A stretch of DNA of 64,000 nucleotides, taken from Streptomyces sp. SJL17-4 (lineage in GTDB: Bacteria; Actinomycetota; Actinomycetes; Streptomycetales; Streptomycetaceae). A program made the position numbers and the translations under genes. The notes below the pieces were generated by a model. It was not told the origin of the DNA, ran no database searches, and saw only the letters and a program-made list of their open reading frames with translations. Each line of letters starts with the position of its first letter. Positions within the stretch are counted from its first letter, which is position 1. Below, in pieces: positions 10,797 through 19,611 of this stretch. The stretch covers positions 310,001-374,000 of the forward strand of contig NZ_CP104578.1 of NCBI RefSeq assembly GCF_036826855.1, read 5' to 3'.

Positions 10797-13103
10797 ATGT
10801 CTTCCTTCATCAGCAGACGGCGCCTGCTGCAAGCAGCCGGGGCCACGGTCGCCGCATCTGCCACGGGATCCCTCATGGGCACATCTCCTGCGCAGGCGGC
10901 CGTTCCTCCCGCAAGGGCCGACTTAGGGGTCTCGGCGCACCCCTTCGAACTCGGCCAGGTCCGGCTCACCGCAAGCCGATGGCTGGACAACCAGCACCGA
11001 ACGCAGAACTATCTGCGGTTCATCGATGTCGACCGGCTGCTCTACAACTTCCGCACCAACCACCGGCTCTCCACCGACGGCGCCGCCGCCAACGGCGGCT
11101 GGGACGCACCGGACTTCCCCTTCCGCACCCACGTCCAAGGGCACTTCCTCACGGCCTGGGCACAGCTGTACGCCGTGACCGGGGACACCGTCTGCCGGGA
11201 CAAGGCCACCTACATGGTCGCGGAGCTGGCCACATGCCAGGCCAACAACGGCGCCGCCGGCTTCAACGCCGGGTACCTCTCCGGCTACCCCGAGTCCGAC
11301 TTCACCGCTCTCGAACAGCGGACCCTGAGCAACGGCAACGTGCCATACTACACCATCCACAAGACCCTCGCCGGCCTGCTGGACGTATGGCGCCACATCG
11401 GCAGCACACAGGCCCGTGACGTGCTGCTCGCCCTGGCCGGATGGGTCGACCGGCGCACCGGCAGGCTGAGCAGCCAGCAGATGCAGGCCATGCTGCAGAC
11501 CGAGTTCGGCGGCATGAACACCGTGCTGACCGACCTCTACCAGCAGACGGGCGACGCGCGGTGGCTCACCGTCGCCCAGCGGTTCGACCACGCCGCGGTG
11601 TTCAACCCCCTGGCGTCCGGCCAGGACCAGCTCAGCGGACTGCACGCCAACACCCAGGTGCCCAAGTGGATCGGGGCCGCCCGGGAGTACAAGGCCACCG
11701 GCACGACCCGCTACCGGGACATCGCCACCGACGCCTGGAACTTCACCGTCAACGCGCACACCTACGCCATCGGTGGCAACAGCCAGGCGGAACACTTCCG
11801 CGCCCCGAACGCCATCGCCGGCTACCTGAACAAGGACACGTGCGAAAGCTGCAACACCTTCAACATGCTCACCCTCACCCGGGAGTTGTTCGCGCTGGAC
11901 CCGAACCGGGTCGCGCTGTTTGACTACTACGAGCGGGCGTGGCTCAACCAGATGATCGGCCAGCAGAACCCGGCCGACGACCACGGCCACGTCACCTACT
12001 TCACTCCCCTCAACCCGGGAGGCCGGCGCGGGGTGGGTCCGGCGTGGGGCGGCGGCACCTGGAGCACCGACTACGGCACCTTCTGGTGCTGCCAGGGCAC
12101 GGGCCTGGAGATGCACACCAGGCTGATGGACTCCATCTACTTCCGCAGTGACGACACGCTGATCGTGAACCTGTTCGTGCCCTCGGTGCTCAACTGGTCG
12201 GGGCGCGGAGTCACTGTCACCCAGACCACGACGTACCCCGTCAGCGACACCACGACCCTGCAGGTCACCGGCAACGTCAGCGGCACGTGGGCCATGCGCA
12301 TCCGCATCCCGAGCTGGACCGCCGGGGCCACGATCAGCGTCAACGGCACGCGGCAGAACATCACCACCACCCCAGGCAGCTACGCCACCCTGACCCGCTC
12401 CTGGACCTCCGGCGACACGGTCACCGTCCGTCTGCCCATGCGGGTCATCATGCGAACGGCCAACGACAACCCGAACGTCACCGCGATCACCTACGGCCCG
12501 GTGGTCCTGTCCGGCGACTACGGTGGCTCCTCGCTCAGCTCCCTCCCGACGCTGAACACGTCGTCGATCACACGAACCAGCAGCAGTTCGCTCGCCTTCA
12601 CTGCCACCGCCAACGGCTCCACCGTCAACCTGGGCCCGTTCCACGACGCGCACGGCCACAACTACACCGTCTACTGGAACACCAGCGGCACCGTCCGGCT
12701 CGCCAACGTGGGCAGCGGTCTCGTGCTGGGCATCCAGAACATGTCCACGGCCGACGGTGGCCGCGCTCTGCAATGGAACGACTCGGGCACCGCCGACCAC
12801 GACTGGCACATGATCGCCGACGGAAACGCGGTCCGCTTCCGCAATGCCCACAGCGGCAAGGTGCTCGGCGTCTTGAACATGTCGACGGCAGACGGCGCGA
12901 CCGTCCTGCAGTGGTCGGACAACGGCACCGCCGACCACCGATGGACGCTGCTCGACCAGGGAGACGGGACCTACAGGATCCGCAACGAGAACAGCGGCAA
13001 GTTGCTCGCCATCGCGAACAACTCCACCGCTGCGGGTGCGTTCGCAGTCCAGGACTCGGACGACGGCACGGCCGACAACCGGTGGCGCATCGTGAGGGAC
13101 TAG
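10797..13103 (+). CDS. Tat-exported GH127 beta-L-arabinofuranosidase with ricin-type C-domain; contains TTA codon
   Basis: A 768-residue protein. The N-terminus SRRRLLQAAGATVA is a Tat-type signal. The GH127 (former DUF1680) domain spans about 45-560 and keeps the Glu/Cys cluster used for zinc and catalysis: TCESCNT at 348-354 and FWCCQG with Cys431/Cys432. Residues 625-768 form a ricin-type lectin with SGKVLGV repeats. Characterised GH127 enzymes cleave beta-L-arabinofuranose chains from hydroxyproline-rich glycoproteins such as extensin; GH146 is an alternative family. Leu43 (10923-10925) is TTA, the rare codon read by bldA tRNA in Streptomyces, so translation may be developmentally gated. 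ATG 10797 follows GAAAGG. Confidence 0.9.
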   Translation: MSSFISRRRLLQAAGATVAASATGSLMGTSPAQAAVPPARADLGVSAHPFELGQVRLTASRWLDNQHRTQNYLRFIDVDRLLYNFRTNHRLSTDGAAANGGWDAPDFPFRTHVQGHFLTAWAQLYAVTGDTVCRDKATYMVAELATCQANNGAAGFNAGYLSGYPESDFTALEQRTLSNGNVPYYTIHKTLAGLLDVWRHIGSTQARDVLLALAGWVDRRTGRLSSQQMQAMLQTEFGGMNTVLTDLYQQTGDARWLTVAQRFDHAAVFNPLASGQDQLSGLHANTQVPKWIGAAREYKATGTTRYRDIATDAWNFTVNAHTYAIGGNSQAEHFRAPNAIAGYLNKDTCESCNTFNMLTLTRELFALDPNRVALFDYYERAWLNQMIGQQNPADDHGHVTYFTPLNPGGRRGVGPAWGGGTWSTDYGTFWCCQGTGLEMHTRLMDSIYFRSDDTLIVNLFVPSVLNWSGRGVTVTQTTTYPVSDTTTLQVTGNVSGTWAMRIRIPSWTAGATISVNGTRQNITTTPGSYATLTRSWTSGDTVTVRLPMRVIMRTANDNPNVTAITYGPVVLSGDYGGSSLSSLPTLNTSSITRTSSSSLAFTATANGSTVNLGPFHDAHGHNYTVYWNTSGTVRLANVGSGLVLGIQNMSTADGGRALQWNDSGTADHDWHMIADGNAVRFRNAHSGKVLGVLNMSTADGATVLQWSDNGTADHRWTLLDQGDGTYRIRNENSGKLLAIANNSTAAGAFAVQDSDDGTADNRWRIVRD

Positions 13104-13191
13104 CCCGCCGAGGAAGCGCATCCTGGTCGGCTTCCATCCTCCACCGCGTTCGACCTTTCGACCTTCGTACGTTTCAGCCGCAGGCATCTGT

Positions 13192-13270
13192 CCGTGGTGC
13201 TCGCGGCCCTGGTCGCGTCGGCCGCGACGCACGTCGCCGGACCGGCCCACGCGGCCACCAGCGGCGCATT
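13192..13270 (+). pseudogene. 5' fragment of a CBM13-protein gene (signal peptide), interrupted
   Basis: The frame reads VVLAALVASAATHVAGPAHA then ATSGAL, nearly the signal peptide and first lectin residues of the GH62 protein. It stops making sense at 13271, exactly where the 31-bp inverted repeat begins. The reading frame resumes at 15010 as RAVGSGRCL, the expected next lectin residues, so an element has been inserted here. Confidence 0.75.
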
Positions 13271-13301
13271 GAGCTTCTTCGAGTTGGCCACCGATCGGGT
13301 G
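13271..13301 (+). repeat. Left terminal inverted repeat (31 bp)
   Basis: Begins GAGCTTCTTCGAG and is identical to the reverse complement of 14979-15009. Confidence 0.95.
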
Positions 13302-13474
13302 CTTGCGACTGAGCGCTTCAGCGTCGAGTGGGCGGCTGCAGCGTCCGGTGCCAGCAGCTTGATGAGCCGGGACAAGGGTCCACTCGAAGCTTGCCGGCCT
13401 GAACGCCAACCCGGCGGCAAGGCCGGTGAGCGACGATCAGGCTGTTGTCAGCCGCCGGCTCTAAGGTCGGCCCT

Positions 13475-14620
13475 ATGACATCAGACCTGGTCCAGGACTC
13501 ATGGACTCGCATCGACGCGTGGCTGCGCGAGCACGCGCCCCGCACGTTTGCCACGCTTCGGCCGCCCGCAGGAGACGAGGAGATCGCAGCAGCGCAACAG
13601 GAACTGGGGGTCACCTTTCCTTCGGACCTGGTCGCATCACTCCTCCGGCACAACGGGGCGCTGGAGGGACCTGAGGCTTTCCGCTTCAGCACGGGCGACC
13701 GGCCGCTCGGAGTGAGCGGAATCCTCGGGGACACCGGGTTCATGCGCGGCATCGACCAGGGCCCCGACGGGGAGACCGAGGGCTACTGGCTTCACGACTA
13801 CGTGAAGTTCGGTTCTTACGACGTGACGTCGGACGGTCTTCTGATGGATTGCCGTACCGGGCGGGACTCCTTCGGTGTAATCGGACGGTTCTTCGACGAG
13901 ACCGGCACCAGTTTCGGGCAGGCCGGCTCGCTGGGGGAGTATCTGGCCGAACTGGCCGGCACGCTTGAGCGCGGCCAGGACGCCGGTGTCGTCACCTTCA
14001 ACGGCCGGCTGTTCTGGGAGGGGCGTCCGCCTGCCAGGCCGCAGTACAGTGCCGACGATCCTCTTCCCGCACCGGATGAGCAGCTGCCGGAGCTGGACCT
14101 GTCCTACAGTCCCACCGACCTCCTCCACGTGAGCCACCTGGACGGGCATGAGGAACTCGGTGCGCTGCTCGCAGTCCTGCCGTATGAGCAGGTGGTCGAT
14201 GCCGCGCGGAAGCAGCTGCGCAGACTGGCGGTCGAAACGGGCCTGAACAACTACCCGGAGGTCAAGACAGCCCTGGACTCGTGGGAGCGCGGTGTGGCCC
14301 CGCCACAGCCGGACCAGACCGGCCCGCTCGCCTTGCGACTCCGCGCGGTGCTCGCACAGGCCGACGCCGGCCGCGACCACACACGCAGGTGGGCCGCGGA
14401 GAAAATAGCCCTTGGGATCTGGGGGTCCCCGTACAGGTCCGTGTGCGAGAGCGCGGAGACCCGGAGTCACTTCACTCTCGACTGGCGTGCGGATCTGCAT
14501 GCGGACCTGGGCAATCAGCCCCTGCCACCGATACCTGACGACCGATTCTGGGGGGTGCTGCGCAACCCCGCCATCGACTCCAGTTGGTACGCGGCCCAGT
14601 ACAGCCAAGATCAGGACTGA
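13475..14620 (+). CDS. SMI1/KNR4 (SUKH-1) domain protein, cassette cargo
   Basis: A 381-residue soluble protein. The SUKH core lies near residues 20-150, with an EIAAAQQELGVTFPSDL helix and HNGAL turn typical of SMI1/KNR4; the C-terminal ~200 residues are unfamiliar. Bacterial SUKH proteins mostly act as immunity proteins against polymorphic toxins, or as protein-interaction modules. ATG 13475 is preferred to an in-frame upstream start because AAGG lies 8-12 bases before it. It is the only intact gene between the inverted repeats. A stem-loop follows its stop. No cognate toxin gene is adjacent, though an unrelated DUF4157 protein lies 18 kb away. Confidence 0.85.
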   Translation: MTSDLVQDSWTRIDAWLREHAPRTFATLRPPAGDEEIAAAQQELGVTFPSDLVASLLRHNGALEGPEAFRFSTGDRPLGVSGILGDTGFMRGIDQGPDGETEGYWLHDYVKFGSYDVTSDGLLMDCRTGRDSFGVIGRFFDETGTSFGQAGSLGEYLAELAGTLERGQDAGVVTFNGRLFWEGRPPARPQYSADDPLPAPDEQLPELDLSYSPTDLLHVSHLDGHEELGALLAVLPYEQVVDAARKQLRRLAVETGLNNYPEVKTALDSWERGVAPPQPDQTGPLALRLRAVLAQADAGRDHTRRWAAEKIALGIWGSPYRSVCESAETRSHFTLDWRADLHADLGNQPLPPIPDDRFWGVLRNPAIDSSWYAAQYSQDQD

Positions 14621-14641
14621 CCCCAGAGGTTTCGGTTCCGG

Positions 14642-14685
14642 GTGAGCGCTTCATGTGGCGGTCATCGCCAGACGAAGCGCTCACT
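14642..14685. terminator. Hairpin after SUKH gene
   Basis: Arms GTGAGCGCTTC (14642-14652) and GAAGCGCTCAC (14675-14685) pair perfectly over 11 bp with a 22-base loop. The loop is long, so it could be a relic of the IS end. The string GAGCGCTTCA also occurs just inside the left repeat (13311-13320). Confidence 0.4.
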
Positions 14686-14693
14686 AAGGATCC

Positions 14694-14925
14694 TCAGCGC
14701 TGCCGCTCCAGCGTGAGGATGGCCTTGACGATTGACGTCATGCGGTTGGGGCTGCATCGGGACCTGCGGAAGATCCGCCAGGACTTCAGGCTCGCGACAC
14801 CGCGCTCGACGGGCGCTCGCGCGGCGGCCAGTCAGCATGGTGACCCACTCCACGAGCGCATGCGGCAGGTCAAGTGCGGCAGAATGGATGACCAACGAGG
14901 CCCCCGAGCAACGTGATTGAGACAT
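14694..14925 (-). pseudogene. IS5-family transposase with internal deletion
   Basis: Read leftward from ATG 14925, the first ~32 residues end in ALVEWVTMLT, the usual N-terminus of Streptomyces IS5-type transposases. The sequence then jumps, with a frame change, to APVERGVASLKSWRIF, SPNRMTSIVKAI and LTLERQR-stop, the usual C-terminus. About 180 central residues, including most of the DDE catalytic core, are missing. Confidence 0.8.
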
Positions 14926-14959
14926 CAGACATCTCGATCAACAGCTCGGGGGCCTCGTT
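14894..14959. repeat. 16-bp inverted repeat spanning transposase start
   Basis: Perfect arms AACGAGGCCCCCGAGC (14894-14909) and its complement (14944-14959) enclose a 34-base loop holding the transposase ATG. It could act as a terminator against read-through or could sequester the transposase start. Confidence 0.7.
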
Positions 14960-14978
14960 CGTTGCGCTTCACGACCAT

Positions 14979-15009
14979 CACCCGATCGGTGGCCAACTCG
15001 AAGAAGCTC
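14979..15009 (-). repeat. Right terminal inverted repeat (31 bp)
   Basis: Ends in CGAAGAAGCTC and is the exact complement of 13271-13301. ATT directly follows at 15010-15012. Confidence 0.95.
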
Positions 15010-15146
15010 ATTGCGGGCTGTCGGTTCCGGCCGGTGTCTGAGCCAGGAACCCCGCGTAAGCGCCAAGCGCGTGTTCTGGATCGTCGACAACGGCTCCTCC
15101 CGTCGCGGCGATCAAGGTCGGCCGGTGGCCGTCAGCGAGTGTTGAA
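15010..15146 (+). pseudogene. CBM13 fragment fused in frame to IS630-type transposase fragment
   Basis: Continuing the frame broken at 13270, the sequence reads RAVGSGRCL and then, without a stop, SQEPRVSAKRVFWIVDNGSS. The motif AKRVFWIVDNGSS is a hallmark of the DDE domain in IS630-family transposases of actinomycetes. It ends at TGA about 15142-15144. An earlier deletion or insertion therefore joined a lectin gene to an IS630 relic before the cassette arrived. Confidence 0.65.
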
Positions 15147-15222
15147 GCGCTTCACTCGATACTCGAGCCGTAGCACAGGCATTGACATCACACCCGGGGC
15201 AATGGAAGCGTCGAAGCGCTTC
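15144..15222 (+). promoter_or_regulatory. Promoter with two LacI-type operators upstream of esterase
   Basis: Boxes GAAGCGCTTC at 15144-15153 and 15213-15222 are 69 bp apart. TTGACA at 15182-15187 lies between them in the same GGCATTGACATCACA context as 1345-1359, and the proximal box again follows the -35 by about 25 bp. Confidence 0.65.
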
Positions 15223-15273
15223 ACTACCCCGGTCATCCCCCGGCCGGCACCGGATTCCAGAAAGGACACCGTC

Positions 15274-16620
15274 ATGTCCCGGAAGTCCACGAAGAGAAGC
15301 GTCACGGATGTACTGGTAGCCATGCTGATGGCGATCTCGGCGCTGATCGCGGCGCTCGTACTGACCGGCACCTCGGCCGCCACCGCGTCGGCCGCGTCAC
15401 TGACCGAGGTGACCAACTTCGGTAGCAACCCCGGAAACCTGCGGATGTACGTCTACCGGCCCGACAGCGCTCCGGCCCGCCCGGCCGTGCTGGTGGCAGT
15501 GCACTACTGCACCGGTACGGGGCCGGCCTTCTACACCAACACGGAGTTCGCCCGCCTGGCCGACCAGTACGGGTTCATCGTCGTCTACCCGGACGCGAAC
15601 GTCAGCGGGCAGTGCTTCGACGTCTCCTCGCCCCAGGCGCTCAAGCATGACGGGGGCAGTGACCCCACGAGCATCGCCTCGATGGTCCGGTACACCCTGC
15701 AGAACATGAACGCCGACCCCGGCCGGGTCTACGTCACCGGCGCCTCGTCCGGCGCGATGACGACCAATGTCATGCTCGGCGCGTACCCCGACCTGTTCAA
15801 GGCCGGCGCGGCGTTCATGGGTGTGCCGTTCGGCTGCTTCGCCACCACCAACGGCTCCGGCTGGAACACCGACTGCGCCACCGGCAAGATCAGCAAGACC
15901 CCGCAGGAGTGGGGCGACCTCGTCCGCAACGCCTACCCCGGGTACACCGGCCCCCGGCCGCGGATGCAGCTGTGGCACGGTACCGAGGACGAAGCGCTGT
16001 ACTACGCGAACTTCGGTGAAGAGATCAAGCAGTGGACCAATGTGCTCGGGGTGAGCCAGACCCCGGTCTTCACCGACTCCCCGCAGCCCAACTGGACCCG
16101 CACCCGCTACGGCTCCACCGGTGCGCAGGCACCCGTCGAGGCGAACAGCTTCCAGGGTGTCGGGCACTCCCTGCCCGAAAGCGGCATGGCGGCCCGGGCC
16201 ATCGCCTTCTTCGGACTCGACGGCTCCGGCAGGACCACCACCGGTCCGGTCCACGCCACCGGTTCCGGCAAGTGCCTGGACGTGCCCGGCTTTTCGCAGA
16301 CCAACGGCACCCAGACGCAGATCTGGGACTGCAACGGCGGCACGAACCAGACCTGGACGAGTACGTCGGCCAAGCAGCTCACCGTCTACGGCGGCGCGAA
16401 GTGCCTCGACGCAACCGGCACCACGGCCGGCGCCAAAGTCGCGATATGGGACTGCAACGGCGGCACCAGCCAGCAATGGAACCGCAACTCCAACGGCACC
16501 GTCACCAGCGTCCAGTCAGGCCTGTGCCTGGATGTGACCGGTGCCTCCACCGCCAGTGGCGCACTGGTCGAACTGTGGGACTGCAACGGGGGCAGCAACC
16601 AGCAGTGGCGCCTCGGCTGA
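15274..16620 (+). CDS. Secreted CE1/PHB-depolymerase-type esterase with CBM13
   Basis: A 448-residue protein. A long twin-basic signal region (1-41) is followed by an alpha/beta-hydrolase of the Esterase_PHB group (about 45-315). The nucleophile elbow GASSG places Ser158, GTEDEALYY would supply the Asp loop and VGHSLPESG the His. Residues 325-448 form a CBM13 trefoil with GKCLDVPG and NGGTNQTW repeats. Members of this group with CBM13 or CBM1 act as acetylxylan or feruloyl esterases, which fits the neighbours; polyester depolymerase is less likely. ATG 15274 follows AGAAAGGA. The LacI-type boxes make it co-regulated with the GH31 operon. Confidence 0.88.
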   Translation: MSRKSTKRSVTDVLVAMLMAISALIAALVLTGTSAATASAASLTEVTNFGSNPGNLRMYVYRPDSAPARPAVLVAVHYCTGTGPAFYTNTEFARLADQYGFIVVYPDANVSGQCFDVSSPQALKHDGGSDPTSIASMVRYTLQNMNADPGRVYVTGASSGAMTTNVMLGAYPDLFKAGAAFMGVPFGCFATTNGSGWNTDCATGKISKTPQEWGDLVRNAYPGYTGPRPRMQLWHGTEDEALYYANFGEEIKQWTNVLGVSQTPVFTDSPQPNWTRTRYGSTGAQAPVEANSFQGVGHSLPESGMAARAIAFFGLDGSGRTTTGPVHATGSGKCLDVPGFSQTNGTQTQIWDCNGGTNQTWTSTSAKQLTVYGGAKCLDATGTTAGAKVAIWDCNGGTSQQWNRNSNGTVTSVQSGLCLDVTGASTASGALVELWDCNGGSNQQWRLG

Positions 16621-16692
16621 CACGACCGCTCGTTCGACTCCTCACGTCGTCATCGCCCCTGCGGATGTGCTCTGATCTCCGGGGTTGCCGAC

Positions 16693-16704
16693 GCAAGCGC
16701 TTCG
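16693..16704. promoter_or_regulatory. Degenerate LacI-type box upstream of GH2 gene
   Basis: GCAAGCGCTTCG retains the AAGCGCTT core (16695-16702) of the boxes at 1.3 and 15.2 kb. It lies about 90 bp before the GH2 start, so GH2 may join the same regulon. Confidence 0.4.
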
Positions 16705-16788
16705 ACCACCGTCTACGGACCCTGACCCGTCGACTGCGCGCGCCGCCCCGCCGTTCCCTCCCGATGGTTTCTGAAGTCTGGAGATGTC

Positions 16789-19611
16789 ATGCAATTGTCA
16801 CGCCGTGGTGTTCTGATCCTGGGCGCAGCGGGCGCGGCCCTCGCCGGAGGTCTCCCCACGGGCTCGGCTCGGGCCGCCGGAACGGCCGACGGAACGGACG
16901 CCTCGACGCGCACCGAGCGTCTGTATCTGTCCGGAGAGGACGCCGACCACCCGGTCGACTGGGACTTCCTTTGCACCAGCGGTCGACGCAGCGGCAGTTG
17001 GGGCAGCATCCCGGTTCCGTCCAACTGGGAGTTCCACGGATACGGTACGTACAACTACGGGTGGAATCTGCGCCCGGAGGAAAAAGGTCACTACCGGCAC
17101 ACCTTCACGCCGCCCGCCCACTGGCGTGACAGACGCCTCTTTCTCGTCTTCGAAGGGTCGATGACCGACACCGAGGCGTGGATCAACGGCGAGTCGGCCG
17201 GTCCCGTCCGCCGCGGCGGCTTCTACCGGTTCCGTCACGAGGTGACCGGAAAGCTGCGGCCGGGCCGGGACAACCTCCTGGAGGTGACCGTCAGCAAGGA
17301 GTCCGCCGACGACTCCGTCAACAGGGCCGAACGTCTCGGAGACTACTGGAACTTCGGCGGCATCTACCGGCCCGTCCATCTTGAGGCGTTCCCGCTCCAG
17401 CACATCGAACGCATCGCCGTCGACGCCCGCGCCGACGGCACGCTGCGGATCGACGCCCACCTGTCGGGTACCGGTTCCGCGGACCGTCTCGTCGCCCAGG
17501 TCACCGACCTCTCCGGGCGCCCGGTCGGCGCCCCGTTCACCGCGGCCGTCGCTTCCGGCGACACGACGGTGACCCTCAGGACCGCTGTCGACTCCCCCCG
17601 GCAGTGGACGGCGGAGACACCGCACCTCTACCGCGTCGAGGTCGCGCTCCGCGCCGACGACGACCGCACCGTCCACCGCGTCGACGAGAGATTCGGCTTC
17701 CGCACCGTCGAGGTGCGCCCCGGCGACGGTGTGTACGTCAACGGCGTCAAGGTCCTCCTCAAGGGGGCCAACCGGCACACCATCTGGCCCACGTCCGGCC
17801 GGGCGACCAGCGCACGCATCAGCCGCAAGGACATCCTCCTGATGAAGGAGATGAACATGAACGCGGTCCGGATGTCCCACTACCCGCCGGACCCGCACTT
17901 CCTCGACCTCGCCGACGAACTCGGGCTGTACGTGCTCGACGAACTGGCCGGCTGGCAGAAGTCCTACGACGAGGCGGCAGGCAGACCCCTCGTCGCCTCG
18001 ATGGTCGCCCGTGACGTCAACCACCCGTCGATCCTGTTCTGGTGCAACGGCAACGAAGGCGGCTGGAACACCGCCCTCGACGGCGACTACGCCCGCCACG
18101 ACCCCCAGCAGCGCACCGTTCTCCACCCCTGGGCGAACTTCGGCGGCATCAACACCGACCACTACGAGACGTACGACAGCACGCGCCGCATCCTCCGGGA
18201 ACGGGGGGACGTCTTCATGCCCACCGAGTTCCTCCACGGTCTCTACGACGGCGGCGCCGGGGCAGGGCTCGACGACTACTGGAAGCTGATGGGCCGTGAA
18301 CGGCTCTCTGCCGGAGGCTTCCTGTGGTCACTGATCGACGAGGGCATCGTGCGGGACGACCTCGGCGGCGCCATCGATGTGGCGGGCAACGCCGCACCCG
18401 ACGGCATCCTCGGCCCCTTCCGTGAGAAGGAGGCCAGCTTCTACACGATCAAGGACATCTGGTCGCCCGTGCAACTCGCCGAGCCGGAGCGGTTCACCTC
18501 CGGTTTGCCGAACGACTTCGACGGGCGGATCCACCTCACCAACCACTACGCCTTCACCAACACCCGTACCTGCCGGTTCACTTGGCGGCTCCTGGACTTC
18601 CACACCCCGTCGCAGCGGCGGGACGGCCACACGATCCGCGCCCAAGGCACCGCCTCCGCGCCGGACATCGAGCCCGGCGCGCAAGGAGTGCTGCGCCTGC
18701 CCCTGCCGTCCAGTTGGCGACGCGCCGACGCCATCGCGCTCACCGTCACCGACGCCGACGGACACGAGCTCCACAGCTGGACCTGGACCATCACATCCGC
18801 CACCGACCAGGCCCGACGGCTGGTACGGACGGGCCCGGGACCCGCCGTACGCGGCCGACTCGCGGACGACAGGCTCACCCTCGTATCCCGCCACACCACC
18901 GTCACGCTCGACGCCACGACGGGCATGCTGGCCGGCGTCACCCACCGAGGGAGGGACTTCGCGCTGTCCCGTGGCCCACTGCCCACCACCGGGACGGCCG
19001 GCCTCGGCCGCCTGACGCACGGGCCCGACGGCAACGGCTACACGGTGGAGGCCACGTACTCCGGCGTCCTGCGCCACGTCCGGTGGCATCTGCACCGCAG
19101 CGGCTGGCTGCAGTTGGACTACCGCTACCACCTCAGCGGCGAGCACGACCTCTTCGGCGTCGGCTTCGACCATCCCGAATCGCAGGTGACCGGCGTGACA
19201 TGGCTCGGCCACGGACCGCACAGGGTGTGGAAGAACCGGCTGCGCGGCGTCGCGACGGACGTCTGGACGAAGCAGTACAACGACACCGCGACCGGTGCCG
19301 ACGGCTGGGTGTACCCGGAGTTCAAGGGCTACCACGCCGACGTCCGCTGGGCGTCCCTGCACACTACCGCCGGACGCATCACCATGGTCTCCGAGGACGA
19401 GAACCTCTACCTCCGCCTCTTCACCCCCCGGTTCGGCCCCGACCCCCGCCACACCGCGCCGCCCTTCCCGAAGGGCGATCTCTCCTTCCTCGACGCCATC
19501 CCGGCCATCGGTACCAAGTTCGACCCACCGGCCGCCCTCGGCCCCAGCGGCGCCGCCACCACGGCGACAGGCGACTACGGCCGGACCCTGTACTTCTGGT
19601 TCTCCCAGTAG
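16789..19611 (+). CDS. Tat-exported GH2 beta-galactosidase-like enzyme
   Basis: A 940-residue protein. The N-terminus SRRGVLILGAAGAALAGG is a Tat signal. The GH2 domains appear in order: jelly-roll sugar-binding (about 50-190), Ig-like (200-305), TIM barrel (306-600) and a large C-terminal beta domain (640-940) as in LacZ-type enzymes. The acid/base is Glu423 in CNGNEGGW and the nucleophile is probably Glu480 in PTEFLHG. Substrate is likely a beta-galactoside of arabinogalactan, but other GH2 activities (beta-glucuronidase, beta-arabinopyranosidase) cannot be excluded. ATG 16789 follows CTGGAG. It stands alone with a degenerate LacI-type box upstream. Confidence 0.85.
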   Translation: MQLSRRGVLILGAAGAALAGGLPTGSARAAGTADGTDASTRTERLYLSGEDADHPVDWDFLCTSGRRSGSWGSIPVPSNWEFHGYGTYNYGWNLRPEEKGHYRHTFTPPAHWRDRRLFLVFEGSMTDTEAWINGESAGPVRRGGFYRFRHEVTGKLRPGRDNLLEVTVSKESADDSVNRAERLGDYWNFGGIYRPVHLEAFPLQHIERIAVDARADGTLRIDAHLSGTGSADRLVAQVTDLSGRPVGAPFTAAVASGDTTVTLRTAVDSPRQWTAETPHLYRVEVALRADDDRTVHRVDERFGFRTVEVRPGDGVYVNGVKVLLKGANRHTIWPTSGRATSARISRKDILLMKEMNMNAVRMSHYPPDPHFLDLADELGLYVLDELAGWQKSYDEAAGRPLVASMVARDVNHPSILFWCNGNEGGWNTALDGDYARHDPQQRTVLHPWANFGGINTDHYETYDSTRRILRERGDVFMPTEFLHGLYDGGAGAGLDDYWKLMGRERLSAGGFLWSLIDEGIVRDDLGGAIDVAGNAAPDGILGPFREKEASFYTIKDIWSPVQLAEPERFTSGLPNDFDGRIHLTNHYAFTNTRTCRFTWRLLDFHTPSQRRDGHTIRAQGTASAPDIEPGAQGVLRLPLPSSWRRADAIALTVTDADGHELHSWTWTITSATDQARRLVRTGPGPAVRGRLADDRLTLVSRHTTVTLDATTGMLAGVTHRGRDFALSRGPLPTTGTAGLGRLTHGPDGNGYTVEATYSGVLRHVRWHLHRSGWLQLDYRYHLSGEHDLFGVGFDHPESQVTGVTWLGHGPHRVWKNRLRGVATDVWTKQYNDTATGADGWVYPEFKGYHADVRWASLHTTAGRITMVSEDENLYLRLFTPRFGPDPRHTAPPFPKGDLSFLDAIPAIGTKFDPPAALGPSGAATTATGDYGRTLYFWFSQ

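Larger units (their letters stand above)
13271..15009. mobile_element. Mobile insertion cassette, 1739 bp: 31-bp perfect TIRs, ATT target duplication, SUKH gene cargo, gutted IS5-family transposase
   Basis: The ends are perfect 31-bp inverted repeats. The flanks are ...GCGCATT on the left and ATTGCGGG on the right, so the last or first three bases (ATT) are a target duplication. Removing the element plus one ATT restores an uninterrupted lectin reading frame (GGC GCA TTG CGG: Gly-Ala-Leu-Arg). A 3-bp ANT duplication fits the ISL2 group of the IS5 family, which agrees with the transposase remnant inside. About 1.37 kb between the left end and the transposase remnant is cargo with an intact SMI1/KNR4 gene. 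The element cannot encode its own active transposase and would need one in trans. Confidence 0.85.
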
